Of a stretch of 64,000 nucleotides of DNA, positions 31,703-41,028 are shown piece after piece (positions within the stretch are counted from its first letter, which is position 1; every line of letters begins with the position of its first letter). Both the position numbers and the translations under genes were made by a program. The stretch is from an uncultured Odoribacter sp. (GTDB lineage: Bacteria > Bacteroidota > Bacteroidia > Bacteroidales > Marinifilaceae). The stretch covers positions 1-64,000 of the forward strand of contig CAJUQA010000016.1 of assembly GCA_910588375.1 (NCBI GenBank), written 5' to 3'. The notes under the pieces are model-generated. The model did no database searches. It worked only from the letters and a program-made list of their open reading frames with translations, and was not told the DNA's origin.

Positions 31703-34700
31703 ATGAGAAAATTAATCGGTTTTTTGTCTCTCCTGTTTATCGTCGGCATACAGGTGAGTAATGCCCAGACACGCACCTTGACGGGTGTCGTGACGGATAA
31801 AAACGACGGACAACCCTTGCCGGGGGTGTCAATTATGATTAAAGGCACACACTTGGGAACCGCCACCGATGCCCAGGGAAAATATATGCTGGACGTAAAA
31901 AGTTCGGACATATTGGAATTTTCTTTTGTGGGAATGAAACCCCAGACTGTTCCTGTGGGCGACCGTACGGTGCTCAATGTTGCCCTGGAAAACGATGCCC
32001 GGAACCTTGAAGAAGTAATTGTTACCGGATACGGGGTCACCCGCCGGAAAGCCTTTACCGGAGCGGCTACCACCGTCGGTTCCGAAAACATCACACAGAA
32101 AACCGATGCCAACCCGATCAAAGCCTTGGAAGGCACCGTGCCCGGAGTGCAATTGAACGTATCGTCGGGACAGCCCGGAGCGCCGGCAACCATATTCATC
32201 CGGGGACGCAACTCGCTGAATTCGGGAACGCAACCCCTCTACGTCATTGACGGGGTGCCTGTGACAGCCTCCGCAATGGGAATGCGCTCCTCTGAAGATG
32301 CGTCGGTGTCTCCCTTATCAACGCTGAGTCCTTCCGACATTGAATCCATGACCGTATTGAAAGATGCTACCGCAACCTCCATCTATGGGGCTCGGGCGGC
32401 AAACGGCGTAATCGTTATTACCACCAAAAAAGGAAAAGCCGGAAAACTACAGGCCAACCTGACAGTTAAACTGGGAATGGAAATGAAACCTGCCATCCCC
32501 AGCCGTTACAAACCATTGAACGCCGAAAAATACACGGAACTACAAGTGGAAGGATTGCTGAATGACTATGAAATGTACGGAGAATACGGCAATACCGCCT
32601 TATACAACGACTACTTCTTTGGCGGTTACTTCCCGTATACGGCCGAAGGCATGAAAGACATGCTCTATTCTTACCTGGAATATGATGGCAAAACCCGCAC
32701 CAACTGGTTCGACGAAGTCACCCGTACCGGATTTGTACAGGAATACAACCTGGACCTGCAAGGGGGAGGGGTAACACCCACAGCGCCTAAATTTTACGCA
32801 TCCTTGAACTACTTCAACAACGAAGCCTTTGTCATCGGAAAAGACCTGGAACGCTTTTCCGGTCGTGTAAACTTCGCCCAATCGCCCAGCAAATGGGTGG
32901 ATTACGGTGTCGTCTTGAATCTTTCCTACACCAAAACCAACATGGGGGCCGGCGGCGGTTATTTCTCCGACCCGATTACACAGGCCTACCAACAATCCCC
33001 CTTCTTTCCCGTGAAAGATGAAAACGGAAACTGGAACTTCAACACCCTCAACGGTTACAATCCGGTAGCACAGCGGAGTGCTCACGGAGATAAAAACACC
33101 GGACGGCAATACCGGGCCACCATTACCCCCTATCTGACCATCCATTTCCGGGAAGATTTGCAATTCACGTCGCGCGTCGGTATCGACTACTATGACTTGA
33201 AAGAATTCGGTTACTGGTCCTTCTTGCAACCCCAGGGTGCCGAAATGCGGGGCATGGGTGAACAGGGAGACACGGAACGCACCTTATTGAGCGTCACCAA
33301 CACTCTGACTTATCTGAAATCCTTCGGAGACCACAACCTGAACCTCATGGCGGGACAGGAAGTACAGAAAACAAAAGATAACAGCTCCTACTTGGCTGCC
33401 TCCAACTACCCGTTGATGGACAAAAACCAGGTAGCCAATGCCGCTGTGCCTTCCTCTGCTGCTACCAGCAAAGACGCTGTGGCTATTGCATCCTTCTTCT
33501 TCAACGGACAGTATGATTACAAAAACAAATACTACTTCTCCATGAGTGCCCGGGCAGACGGTTCTTCCCGCTTCGGGAAAGACGACCGTTGGGCGGGATT
33601 CTGGTCATTAGGTGCGCGCTACCGGATTTCGGAAGAAGACTTCATGGAGTCCTCCCGCAACTGGCTGACCAACCTGACAGTCAGAACCAGTTACGGTACC
33701 TCCGGAAATCAGGAAGTAGGCGACTCCTGGTATGCCTCCCGCGACCTCTTCGGTTTCGGCTACAACTACAACGGACTGCCGGGAAGTGCCCATGAACAAT
33801 TGGGAAACAGCAAACTGAAATGGGAACAGACCAACAAATTCAACGTCGGACTGGACGTATCCTTCTTCGACCGGCTGACCTTGGAATTCGACTACTACTA
33901 CCATCGCACCAACGACATGGTATTTATGGTGCCTATCTCTAGAACCACCGGATTGTTGACCGTACCGAAAAACATCGGCAAACTGGAAAACCAGGGAATA
34001 GAATTCACCCTCAGCGCAAAAGTATTGCAATTGTCTGACTTCAACTGGGACCTCACCTGGGTAGGGTCGCACAACAAAAACAAAGTCGTCAAACTAAGCA
34101 CGGACAAACCCATCGAAGGCTCCATCACCATCGTTGAAAAAGGACATGACATCTACACCTTCAAAATGAAAGAATACGCCGGCGTAGACCCCGAAACGGG
34201 AGAAGCCATGTGGTACCTGGGCGAAAGCGGAAACGAAACGACCAAAAACTACAACCTGGCCGGAAAACGCTACGTCGGAGCCGCCAGCCCGAAATTCCAG
34301 GGAAGCTTCATCAGCCGCATGAACTACAAAGGATTTGACTTCTCCTTCCAGCTGAACTACTCCTTCGGCGGGAAAATCTACGGAGACAATCTGAGCTACG
34401 ACGAACAGGTCGGCGGTTCCGGATTTGACAACACCACCAACTACGTCTACAACAACCGCTGGCAAAAACCCGGCGACAAAACCGACGTACCCCGCTACGT
34501 ATTCCTGAACGGCTCGGCTGCCAACAACGCATCCACCCGTTTCCTCATGAACGGACGCTATCTCAAAATCCGTTCCCTCTCCTTGGGCTACACCCTGCCC
34601 AAAGACATCGTCCACAAAGCTTGGTTAAGCTCCGCCCGGGTATTCGTCACCGCCGACAACCTATACACCTTCTGTGCGAAAGACTTCCGGGGATTTGACC

Positions 34701-34786
34701 CCGCCGGCATCGGAGCCAACGGAGTACAGTGGTGGAACTATCCCACTCCCCGCAACATCATGTTTGGGGTCACCGTCGGATTCTAA
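31703..34786 (+). CDS. SusC/RagA-family TonB-dependent outer-membrane transporter
   Basis: A 1027-residue receptor with a signal peptide (about 1-21), an N-terminal carboxypeptidase-regulatory-like domain (about 23-100, 'GVVTDKNDGQPLPGVSIMIKG'), a plug (about 110-225, ending 'GARAANGVIVITTKKG') and a 22-strand barrel ending in Phe ('MFGVTVGF'). It imports a nutrient, usually a glycan or peptide, with the SusD lipoprotein as lid. No degradative enzyme or regulator is next to the pair apart from the divergent DUF3472 gene, so the substrate cannot be read from context. Coding sequence is A/C-rich. Confidence 0.95.
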   Translation: MRKLIGFLSLLFIVGIQVSNAQTRTLTGVVTDKNDGQPLPGVSIMIKGTHLGTATDAQGKYMLDVKSSDILEFSFVGMKPQTVPVGDRTVLNVALENDARNLEEVIVTGYGVTRRKAFTGAATTVGSENITQKTDANPIKALEGTVPGVQLNVSSGQPGAPATIFIRGRNSLNSGTQPLYVIDGVPVTASAMGMRSSEDASVSPLSTLSPSDIESMTVLKDATATSIYGARAANGVIVITTKKGKAGKLQANLTVKLGMEMKPAIPSRYKPLNAEKYTELQVEGLLNDYEMYGEYGNTALYNDYFFGGYFPYTAEGMKDMLYSYLEYDGKTRTNWFDEVTRTGFVQEYNLDLQGGGVTPTAPKFYASLNYFNNEAFVIGKDLERFSGRVNFAQSPSKWVDYGVVLNLSYTKTNMGAGGGYFSDPITQAYQQSPFFPVKDENGNWNFNTLNGYNPVAQRSAHGDKNTGRQYRATITPYLTIHFREDLQFTSRVGIDYYDLKEFGYWSFLQPQGAEMRGMGEQGDTERTLLSVTNTLTYLKSFGDHNLNLMAGQEVQKTKDNSSYLAASNYPLMDKNQVANAAVPSSAATSKDAVAIASFFFNGQYDYKNKYYFSMSARADGSSRFGKDDRWAGFWSLGARYRISEEDFMESSRNWLTNLTVRTSYGTSGNQEVGDSWYASRDLFGFGYNYNGLPGSAHEQLGNSKLKWEQTNKFNVGLDVSFFDRLTLEFDYYYHRTNDMVFMVPISRTTGLLTVPKNIGKLENQGIEFTLSAKVLQLSDFNWDLTWVGSHNKNKVVKLSTDKPIEGSITIVEKGHDIYTFKMKEYAGVDPETGEAMWYLGESGNETTKNYNLAGKRYVGAASPKFQGSFISRMNYKGFDFSFQLNYSFGGKIYGDNLSYDEQVGGSGFDNTTNYVYNNRWQKPGDKTDVPRYVFLNGSAANNASTRFLMNGRYLKIRSLSLGYTLPKDIVHKAWLSSARVFVTADNLYTFCAKDFRGFDPAGIGANGVQWWNYPTPRNIMFGVTVGF

Positions 34787-34839
34787 AACGGACAAAACAT
34801 TTGATAAAGATTCGTGAAATCATTAACTGATAGAAGATT

Positions 34840-36282
34840 ATGAAAAAAATAAAATACCTATTCGCATTACCGCTCTTGCTGTTTTGTTCGTGTAACGACT
34901 TTATGGACATCGAAACCGAGCAAAACATCCCGACGGAAGACGCTTACAAAACCATACAGGACGTACAGAACGGTCTGAATGGTGTCTATTACGCACTGGG
35001 ACATTACGCATTCTATGGCAGAAACGTCGTTGCATTGGGCGACATGGCCGCCGACAACGCCGTGGCGAGTGCCGCCACCGGACACTTCCTGGCATTAAAC
35101 CGTTATAACTTCTCCGACACAGAAGCTCAATTGGATAATATATGGGTAGGCGGATACCGGGTCATAGACCGTGCCACCCGCACCATTCAGGGCGCTTATA
35201 ACCTCATTGACAACGCCGAAACCCTTCATCTCTCGGAAAACGATCTGGCGAATCTACACTCTTTTATCTCCCAGTCGTATGCCATCCGCGCCTTGGCAGT
35301 CCACCGTCTGGTAACTATTTTCGGTTTGCCTTACCGGAATACCCAGGTAAACAGCCAGCCCGGAATCGTCCTCATGGACAAAGAACCCATACCTGCCTTC
35401 ACACAGGTCTCACGGGCCACGGTAGAGGAAACCTATGCACGCATCACCGCCGACATCGCGGCAGCCAAAGCAACCTACACCTATGTGGACAACTACAATG
35501 CCGGAGTCAACGAAGACGGACGGATTCTGATGGACCAGTTTTACATGAACAAAGCGGCCATCTATGGCGTCGAAGCCAGAGTAGCGCTATTCATGCAGGA
35601 CTATGCAAAAGCCATTCTTGCCGCCGATTCCGCTTTGATACTGCGGAACGCCAATCCCGTCACCGACGAGACCTACCTCAAAATGTGGTCCTCCACGGCA
35701 ATCACCGACGAAGATATCTTTACCCTGGCCAAATCCGAAGACGACAACCTTTCAGCCAACTCCCTCAACACCCTCTATGGAAGCTATCGGGGAGCGGTCA
35801 CAAACAGCTTAATCGCCCTGTTTCATCCGGCTGACATCCGGCTGAAACTCATCTCCGGTACGCATCCTAAAAAATTCGACGGCATACCGACCTCGCAGGC
35901 GGTAAACAACATCCCCGTCTTTCGTGTATCCGAAATGCACCTCATTCTGGCCGAAGCCTATGCCCACACCGGAGACCTGGCAAATGCCAAAGAACACCTC
36001 TTTTTCACTGCCAAAAGAAACACGGCGCTGACTGAAAACGACCTGCCGGCAACTCAGGCGGAACTCCTGGAATTCATCGCTGAAGAAAGACGGCGGGAAC
36101 TCTTCGAAGAAGGATTCAGATGGTTTGACGCCCGCCGCACCGGAGAACGCATCGACGTATCAAACGGAGCCTACCGGGATTTTGATGTAGCGGCTTTCGT
36201 CTACCCCATACCGGCTTCGGAAATCAATGCCGGCTTCGGAGTGGAGCAAAACATAGGATGGGAAGACACCATGCCCGAATAA
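34840..36282 (+). CDS. SusD/RagB-family substrate-binding lipoprotein
   Basis: A 480-residue lipoprotein with lipobox 'LLFCSC' near residue 16. It has the SusD-type N-terminal 'IETEQNIPTEDAYKTIQDVQNGLNGVY' pattern (about 24-50), TPR-like helices in the middle and the C-terminal 'EERRRELFEEGFRWFDARRTG' followed by 'YPIPASEINA', typical of the RagB/SusD family. It binds substrate on the cell surface and closes over the SusC barrel. It follows susC by 53 bp; a terminator comes after it. Confidence 0.95.
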   Translation: MKKIKYLFALPLLLFCSCNDFMDIETEQNIPTEDAYKTIQDVQNGLNGVYYALGHYAFYGRNVVALGDMAADNAVASAATGHFLALNRYNFSDTEAQLDNIWVGGYRVIDRATRTIQGAYNLIDNAETLHLSENDLANLHSFISQSYAIRALAVHRLVTIFGLPYRNTQVNSQPGIVLMDKEPIPAFTQVSRATVEETYARITADIAAAKATYTYVDNYNAGVNEDGRILMDQFYMNKAAIYGVEARVALFMQDYAKAILAADSALILRNANPVTDETYLKMWSSTAITDEDIFTLAKSEDDNLSANSLNTLYGSYRGAVTNSLIALFHPADIRLKLISGTHPKKFDGIPTSQAVNNIPVFRVSEMHLILAEAYAHTGDLANAKEHLFFTAKRNTALTENDLPATQAELLEFIAEERRRELFEEGFRWFDARRTGERIDVSNGAYRDFDVAAFVYPIPASEINAGFGVEQNIGWEDTMPE

Positions 36283-36306
36283 GGGCGGGTATCTTGACCG
36301 ACTTGC

Positions 36307-36345
36307 CGGGCATACCTTGACCAAGGTATCCCGGCCCTCTTTCTG
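36307..36345 (+). terminator. Terminator after the SusCD operon
   Basis: Strong hairpin: CGGG-c-ATACCTTG, two-base loop, CAAGGTAT-CCCG, followed after GCCC by a short T-rich run. It isolates susCD from the tamB gene, whose start is about 30 bp further on. Confidence 0.75.
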
Positions 36346-36371
36346 TAACAAGTTCGTGAAAAGGAAAAAAC

Positions 36372-39300
36372 GTGAGGAAATTTTGGAAACACCTACTTCG
36401 GACACTTCTGATACTGCTCGTTTTATTACTGCTGCTTCCTTTTCTGGCCTACATCCCTGCGATACAAAAATACGCCAAAAACAAAGCGGTGGCCTACGTC
36501 GGGCAGCACATGGGATTGAAAACGGAGATAGGAAACTTCTCTTTAAAATTTCCTTTTCGTCTCCAAATAGATGACCTGTTAGCCCTCCAAAACAATACCG
36601 ACACCCTGTTGGGTATCGGACACTTACATCTGGACATCGGCCTGACGGGCATCTTCAAAAAAGAAATAGCCCTCAAAAACCTCTCTCTGCGGAAAATCTC
36701 TTTCAATTACTCCGACACACTGACAGCTACGCGCCTGCGTGTGAAACTGGACACCTTTCGACTATCTGCACCGACTGTTAGCTGGGGAAAAAAACAGGCT
36801 GCCGTCTCCGATTTATTTCTCCGGAAAGGGGATATACACCTCAGTGGGGGCGACAGCAACATAGAAAAAGATACGACTTCCGCCACCCCTTTTGACTGGA
36901 CCGTTGATTTGCAAAAAATTGAACTGGCGGAAATCCGCTACAGCATGAACACCTCTTCCATGCCCTGCCTGGCGGCCTCACTGGAAAGAGGGGCAGTGAC
37001 AAACGGCAACATAAATACAGGCAACCGGCAGATACGCGTCGACTCCGTAGAAATAGCGGAAGGCACTTGTCGCATCCGGACGATTGCCGAAGGGGAGAGC
37101 ACACCTGCAAAGCCTGTTGCTGAACGACAAAACACACAGGATACCCTCTCGCCGTGGCAGATTGAAATAGGCACGGCATCCGTGGCTGATTATGCCTTTT
37201 CCATGAAACCCGTACAGGGGAAAGGATTGGAACTGAACCTATCCCGTATAGGCATTCGTCTGGATAGTATATACAATCGGGGAACGACGGTAAAAGCCGC
37301 ACTCAAAGACCTGCGGGTAGTGAGGAGGGAAGGCGGGGAAATCACCCGGATGGAAGCCGGAATCGATTTGAGTGAACGTGAAAGCCGCCTGACCGGCCTC
37401 TACCTCCGTACGCCTGACAGCCGTCTGCGGATAAATGCGGCGGCAGAGGGTGACATGAACGGAATCATTCGGCAAAATCCCTTATCCCTCACACTGGAAG
37501 CGGACATCGGAATAAAAGACCTGATGCTCTTTATATCCGGAATCCCGCGGACCCTTGAAAAAGAAACCGTTCAGATAAACGCCGCCTTAAGCTACCAGGC
37601 TCAGCGGGTGGAAATAGACCGCTTGCAACTTGCCATGCCGGGCAACTTCAAAATAGAAGGACAGGGGAAAATAGCCTCATTACAAAACTGGCGGGAAATA
37701 TCGGGTCACCTGGCATTGAAAGGTGAGACCGAAAACACCGGGGCATTGAACCTCCCTTCCCGCTTAACCCTGACACTGAATGCAGAAGCGGAAAAAGGAC
37801 TCCTCAGGCCAACCTTCCGGCTTTGTGAAAAACGGGGCTGCCTCCTTCTTACCGGTGAATACAGCCTGCCGGAAGAGAAATACGACTTACAGCTCCGGGC
37901 AGACACCTTTTCGCTGGCCTCCTTCTTACCGTCCGATTCCTTGGGAATACTGACAGCCGAAGCCCGGATAAAAGGACAGGGACTGCAACCGCCGCATGCC
38001 CATGCACAACTCACCCTTGACATCTCCCAGCTGGAATACAAACGCCATCTCTATACCGGAATAAGCCTGGCGGCACTCTTATCGGAATCCCGCCTTGAAG
38101 TCAATCTGAAAACTGCCGACCCCGATTTACTGCTTGCTCTTGACCTGCAGGTGGATTCGGCCGACCGACAATACCTCCTTCATCTGACCGGCAACGTGGA
38201 AAAGGCCGACCTCAAAGCCTTGAACCTCACAGTCCAGGAAATGACCCTCGCCACGGGCATAAAAATAAATGCCTCCGCCTGGCCGCATGAAAACTACTCC
38301 CTGGATGCCGCATTCACTGCCATAGGAATAGATGAGGGAAAAGGCATCCAAAACCTGGGCGATGCAACCCTGCTACTAAACAGCTCCTTGCACAACACCC
38401 GCTTAAATCTTACCTCGGGCGACTTCCGTCTGGACTTTCAGGGAGACACGCTCATTACCGGCCTCTCTGCCCAGGCTACACAGATAGCAACAGAATTGCG
38501 GCAGCAAACAGCGGAACGTCATCTCGACATGACCCGCTTGCAACACTCGCTCCCCCGCTTCCAGTTGTATGTGAATGGGCGTTCCGGCAACATCATCGGA
38601 AAATACCTGAAAGCAAAGAAAATCGGATTTAAAAATATAGGCATCCAGGCGGAAATATCCCCCGAACAAGGAATAAACATACAGACCGAACTCATAAAAC
38701 CCTTCGTCGGGAACATCGATTTCGATTCGGTCACACTGAATCTGAACCAGGAAAAACAGGACATCGCTTACCGTCTGAAACTGACAAGCGAAAACGGGGC
38801 GATGAAAGACCTTTATCAGGTCGGCCTGTCCGGAACCATAGGTCAAAACAGACTCACCCTCCTTTTTCATCAACAGGACCGTCAAGGGCAAACCGGAGTC
38901 AATATAGGAGGGGCTTTCACCTTCGAAGACAGCAGCTTCAATTTGCACCTCTTCCCGGAAACTCCCGTCCTCGGCACCGTCTTCTGGACGTTGAATCCGG
39001 AAAATCAAATCCGCTTCTACAGCGACCGACGCATCGAAGCCGACCTCAACCTGGATTATGAAGGAAAAACATTCGGATTGCGTTCCTTTCGGGGAGAAAA
39101 AGGAGAAGAACAATTGAAAATAGAGATAAAAGGAATCAACCTGGCCGCCCTCTCGCGCTCCATCCCCTTTGTTCCCGACATAGGCGGTTCTCTCACTGCG
39201 GATATGCTGCTCTCACCCCAAAGATCCCTCTTCCGGGCGGAAGGGAAAATCGGCATTGACAGCCTTTCCTATCAAGGCAAAAAAATAGGGAACACCTTAT

Positions 39301-41024
39301 TAGACTTGAAATACGGCCTGGAACAGAAAACCGCACGCCACACCGTGAATGCCCTCTTTCAGCTGGATGGCATAAAAAGAATACTGGCGGACGGATATCT
39401 TGCAACGGGTCACTCCGACAGGACCGTGGCTCTTCATACGGAAATACCCTCCCTGCCTTTGAGAATAATCGGCACATTCATACCCGATAACCTGGCACTT
39501 CTGCATGGCGACCTGCATGGAAACCTGGATCTGACAGGCACCCTTGACACCCTTTTTATTGATGGTCGACTGGCTTTCCGGAAAGCCGGGACGGAAATAG
39601 TCATGCTGGGCACCCGCTTTGCCTTCGATTCCACCGTCATACCTGTTCGCCAGGGGAAAATACACCTGGAAAACTTCGGAATAACGGCACCCAACAAAAA
39701 ACGCCTGGAAATGAACGGTAACATAGCCCTCCTGCCTTGGGAATCCATGGGCTGTGACCTTGCGCTGGGGGCAAACAACTTCCAGATAGTCAATGTGAAA
39801 AAAAACGAAACCTCCCTTGTCTACGGCAAAGCCTACATCGACTTGAATATCGGGCTGAACGGTGCCTTTCAGGCATTGAACCTTACGGGCCATGTGAACC
39901 TCCTCAACAACACCGTCCTGGATTACGTCTTGCGCAACTCCGCGCCCCAATTAAAAGACCATGCCCGCGACCTCGTACGCTTTGTCTCCTTCCGCGACAC
40001 CACCCTGACAGAACGGGACGAACTGACAAACCGCATCAACACGGGCAGCTTCTCCATGAAACTATTGGTCGAAATAGGAGAGGCCGTCAGCATAAACATC
40101 AACTTATCGGAAGACGGAAACAACCGCGTCTCCATACAGGGCGGGGGAAACCTCATCTACTCCATGCCCCCCGAAAGCGGTAACAACTTAGTAGGCAAAT
40201 ACATACTGGGAGGGGGGACAGTACGCTACGCCATACCCGTGGTCGGAGAAAAAAACTTCACCATTCAAAGCGGAAGTTATATCGAATGGACAGGCAACCT
40301 GATGGAACCGATACTCCACATCACGGCGGCAACAGCTGCGCGGGTGAGTGTGACCGAAGACAACCAAACTTCACGTATCGTCAACTTTGAAGTACTGATT
40401 CGTATAGAAGACGATTTGCGGCAGCCGCGCATCACCTTCGACCTGACAGCCCCGAACGACCAGGCCATTCAGACCCAATTGGCCGCCTTCTCGGCCGAAG
40501 AACGCACAAAACAGGCCATGAACCTCCTCATCTATGGCACCTACACCGGTCCCGGAACCGTAAACACCGGAACCAACGCCAACAACACACTTAACAACTT
40601 TGTCGAAAAAGAACTCAACCAATGGACCCGGAAATACCTCAAAAACACCAACCTCACCTTTGGCATCGACACCTACAACCAGATAGGCGCCGACGGACAG
40701 GAAATCAAACGCACCGACTACTCCTACCAATTCTCCAAACAACTCTTCAACGATAAAATCAACGTAAAAGTCGGCGGACGCATCTCCTCCGACAACGACC
40801 CGGGAACCAGCATGGAAGACAACCTCATCGACGACATCGCCATCGAATACATGTTTACCAAAAAAAGAAACCTGCTGATGAAAGTATTCCGCCACACCAA
40901 CTACGAAAGCGTACTGGAAGGAGAAGTCACCCAGACAGGAGTCGGCATCGTGTGGAGAAAAAGTTTCGCAAAACTCAGGGAAATCTTCCGGGGGAAAAAA
41001 CAAAAAAAACGACACGAAAACTAA
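36372..41024 (+). CDS. tamB: TamB-like translocation/assembly protein
   Basis: A 1550-residue AsmA/TamB-type protein. A single N-terminal membrane anchor (about 7-30) precedes a very long beta-rich periplasmic body ('QIDDLLALQNNTDTLLGIGHLHLDI' style) and a C-terminal DUF490 domain (about 1150-1500) with 'GTVRYAIPVVGEKNFTIQSG'. TamB bridges the envelope and in the current view helps outer-membrane biogenesis or lipid transport. The start is GTG 36372 after AAGGAAAAAA; no ATG is better placed. The BamA-type gene follows 4 bp later, the usual Tam pairing. Confidence 0.88.
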   Translation: MRKFWKHLLRTLLILLVLLLLLPFLAYIPAIQKYAKNKAVAYVGQHMGLKTEIGNFSLKFPFRLQIDDLLALQNNTDTLLGIGHLHLDIGLTGIFKKEIALKNLSLRKISFNYSDTLTATRLRVKLDTFRLSAPTVSWGKKQAAVSDLFLRKGDIHLSGGDSNIEKDTTSATPFDWTVDLQKIELAEIRYSMNTSSMPCLAASLERGAVTNGNINTGNRQIRVDSVEIAEGTCRIRTIAEGESTPAKPVAERQNTQDTLSPWQIEIGTASVADYAFSMKPVQGKGLELNLSRIGIRLDSIYNRGTTVKAALKDLRVVRREGGEITRMEAGIDLSERESRLTGLYLRTPDSRLRINAAAEGDMNGIIRQNPLSLTLEADIGIKDLMLFISGIPRTLEKETVQINAALSYQAQRVEIDRLQLAMPGNFKIEGQGKIASLQNWREISGHLALKGETENTGALNLPSRLTLTLNAEAEKGLLRPTFRLCEKRGCLLLTGEYSLPEEKYDLQLRADTFSLASFLPSDSLGILTAEARIKGQGLQPPHAHAQLTLDISQLEYKRHLYTGISLAALLSESRLEVNLKTADPDLLLALDLQVDSADRQYLLHLTGNVEKADLKALNLTVQEMTLATGIKINASAWPHENYSLDAAFTAIGIDEGKGIQNLGDATLLLNSSLHNTRLNLTSGDFRLDFQGDTLITGLSAQATQIATELRQQTAERHLDMTRLQHSLPRFQLYVNGRSGNIIGKYLKAKKIGFKNIGIQAEISPEQGINIQTELIKPFVGNIDFDSVTLNLNQEKQDIAYRLKLTSENGAMKDLYQVGLSGTIGQNRLTLLFHQQDRQGQTGVNIGGAFTFEDSSFNLHLFPETPVLGTVFWTLNPENQIRFYSDRRIEADLNLDYEGKTFGLRSFRGEKGEEQLKIEIKGINLAALSRSIPFVPDIGGSLTADMLLSPQRSLFRAEGKIGIDSLSYQGKKIGNTLLDLKYGLEQKTARHTVNALFQLDGIKRILADGYLATGHSDRTVALHTEIPSLPLRIIGTFIPDNLALLHGDLHGNLDLTGTLDTLFIDGRLAFRKAGTEIVMLGTRFAFDSTVIPVRQGKIHLENFGITAPNKKRLEMNGNIALLPWESMGCDLALGANNFQIVNVKKNETSLVYGKAYIDLNIGLNGAFQALNLTGHVNLLNNTVLDYVLRNSAPQLKDHARDLVRFVSFRDTTLTERDELTNRINTGSFSMKLLVEIGEAVSININLSEDGNNRVSIQGGGNLIYSMPPESGNNLVGKYILGGGTVRYAIPVVGEKNFTIQSGSYIEWTGNLMEPILHITAATAARVSVTEDNQTSRIVNFEVLIRIEDDLRQPRITFDLTAPNDQAIQTQLAAFSAEERTKQAMNLLIYGTYTGPGTVNTGTNANNTLNNFVEKELNQWTRKYLKNTNLTFGIDTYNQIGADGQEIKRTDYSYQFSKQLFNDKINVKVGGRISSDNDPGTSMEDNLIDDIAIEYMFTKKRNLLMKVFRHTNYESVLEGEVTQTGVGIVWRKSFAKLREIFRGKKQKKRHEN

Positions 41025-41028
41025 GGGC

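Noticed and set aside
32600..34615. Long open frames antisense to susC
   Set aside because: They lie wholly within a gene with strong SusC features and are side effects of its A/C-rich codon use.
30247..36282. A full polysaccharide utilisation locus
   Set aside because: SusC, SusD and one DUF3472 protein are present, but no glycoside hydrolase, sulfatase or regulator adjoins them; the GH35 gene is 25 kb away.
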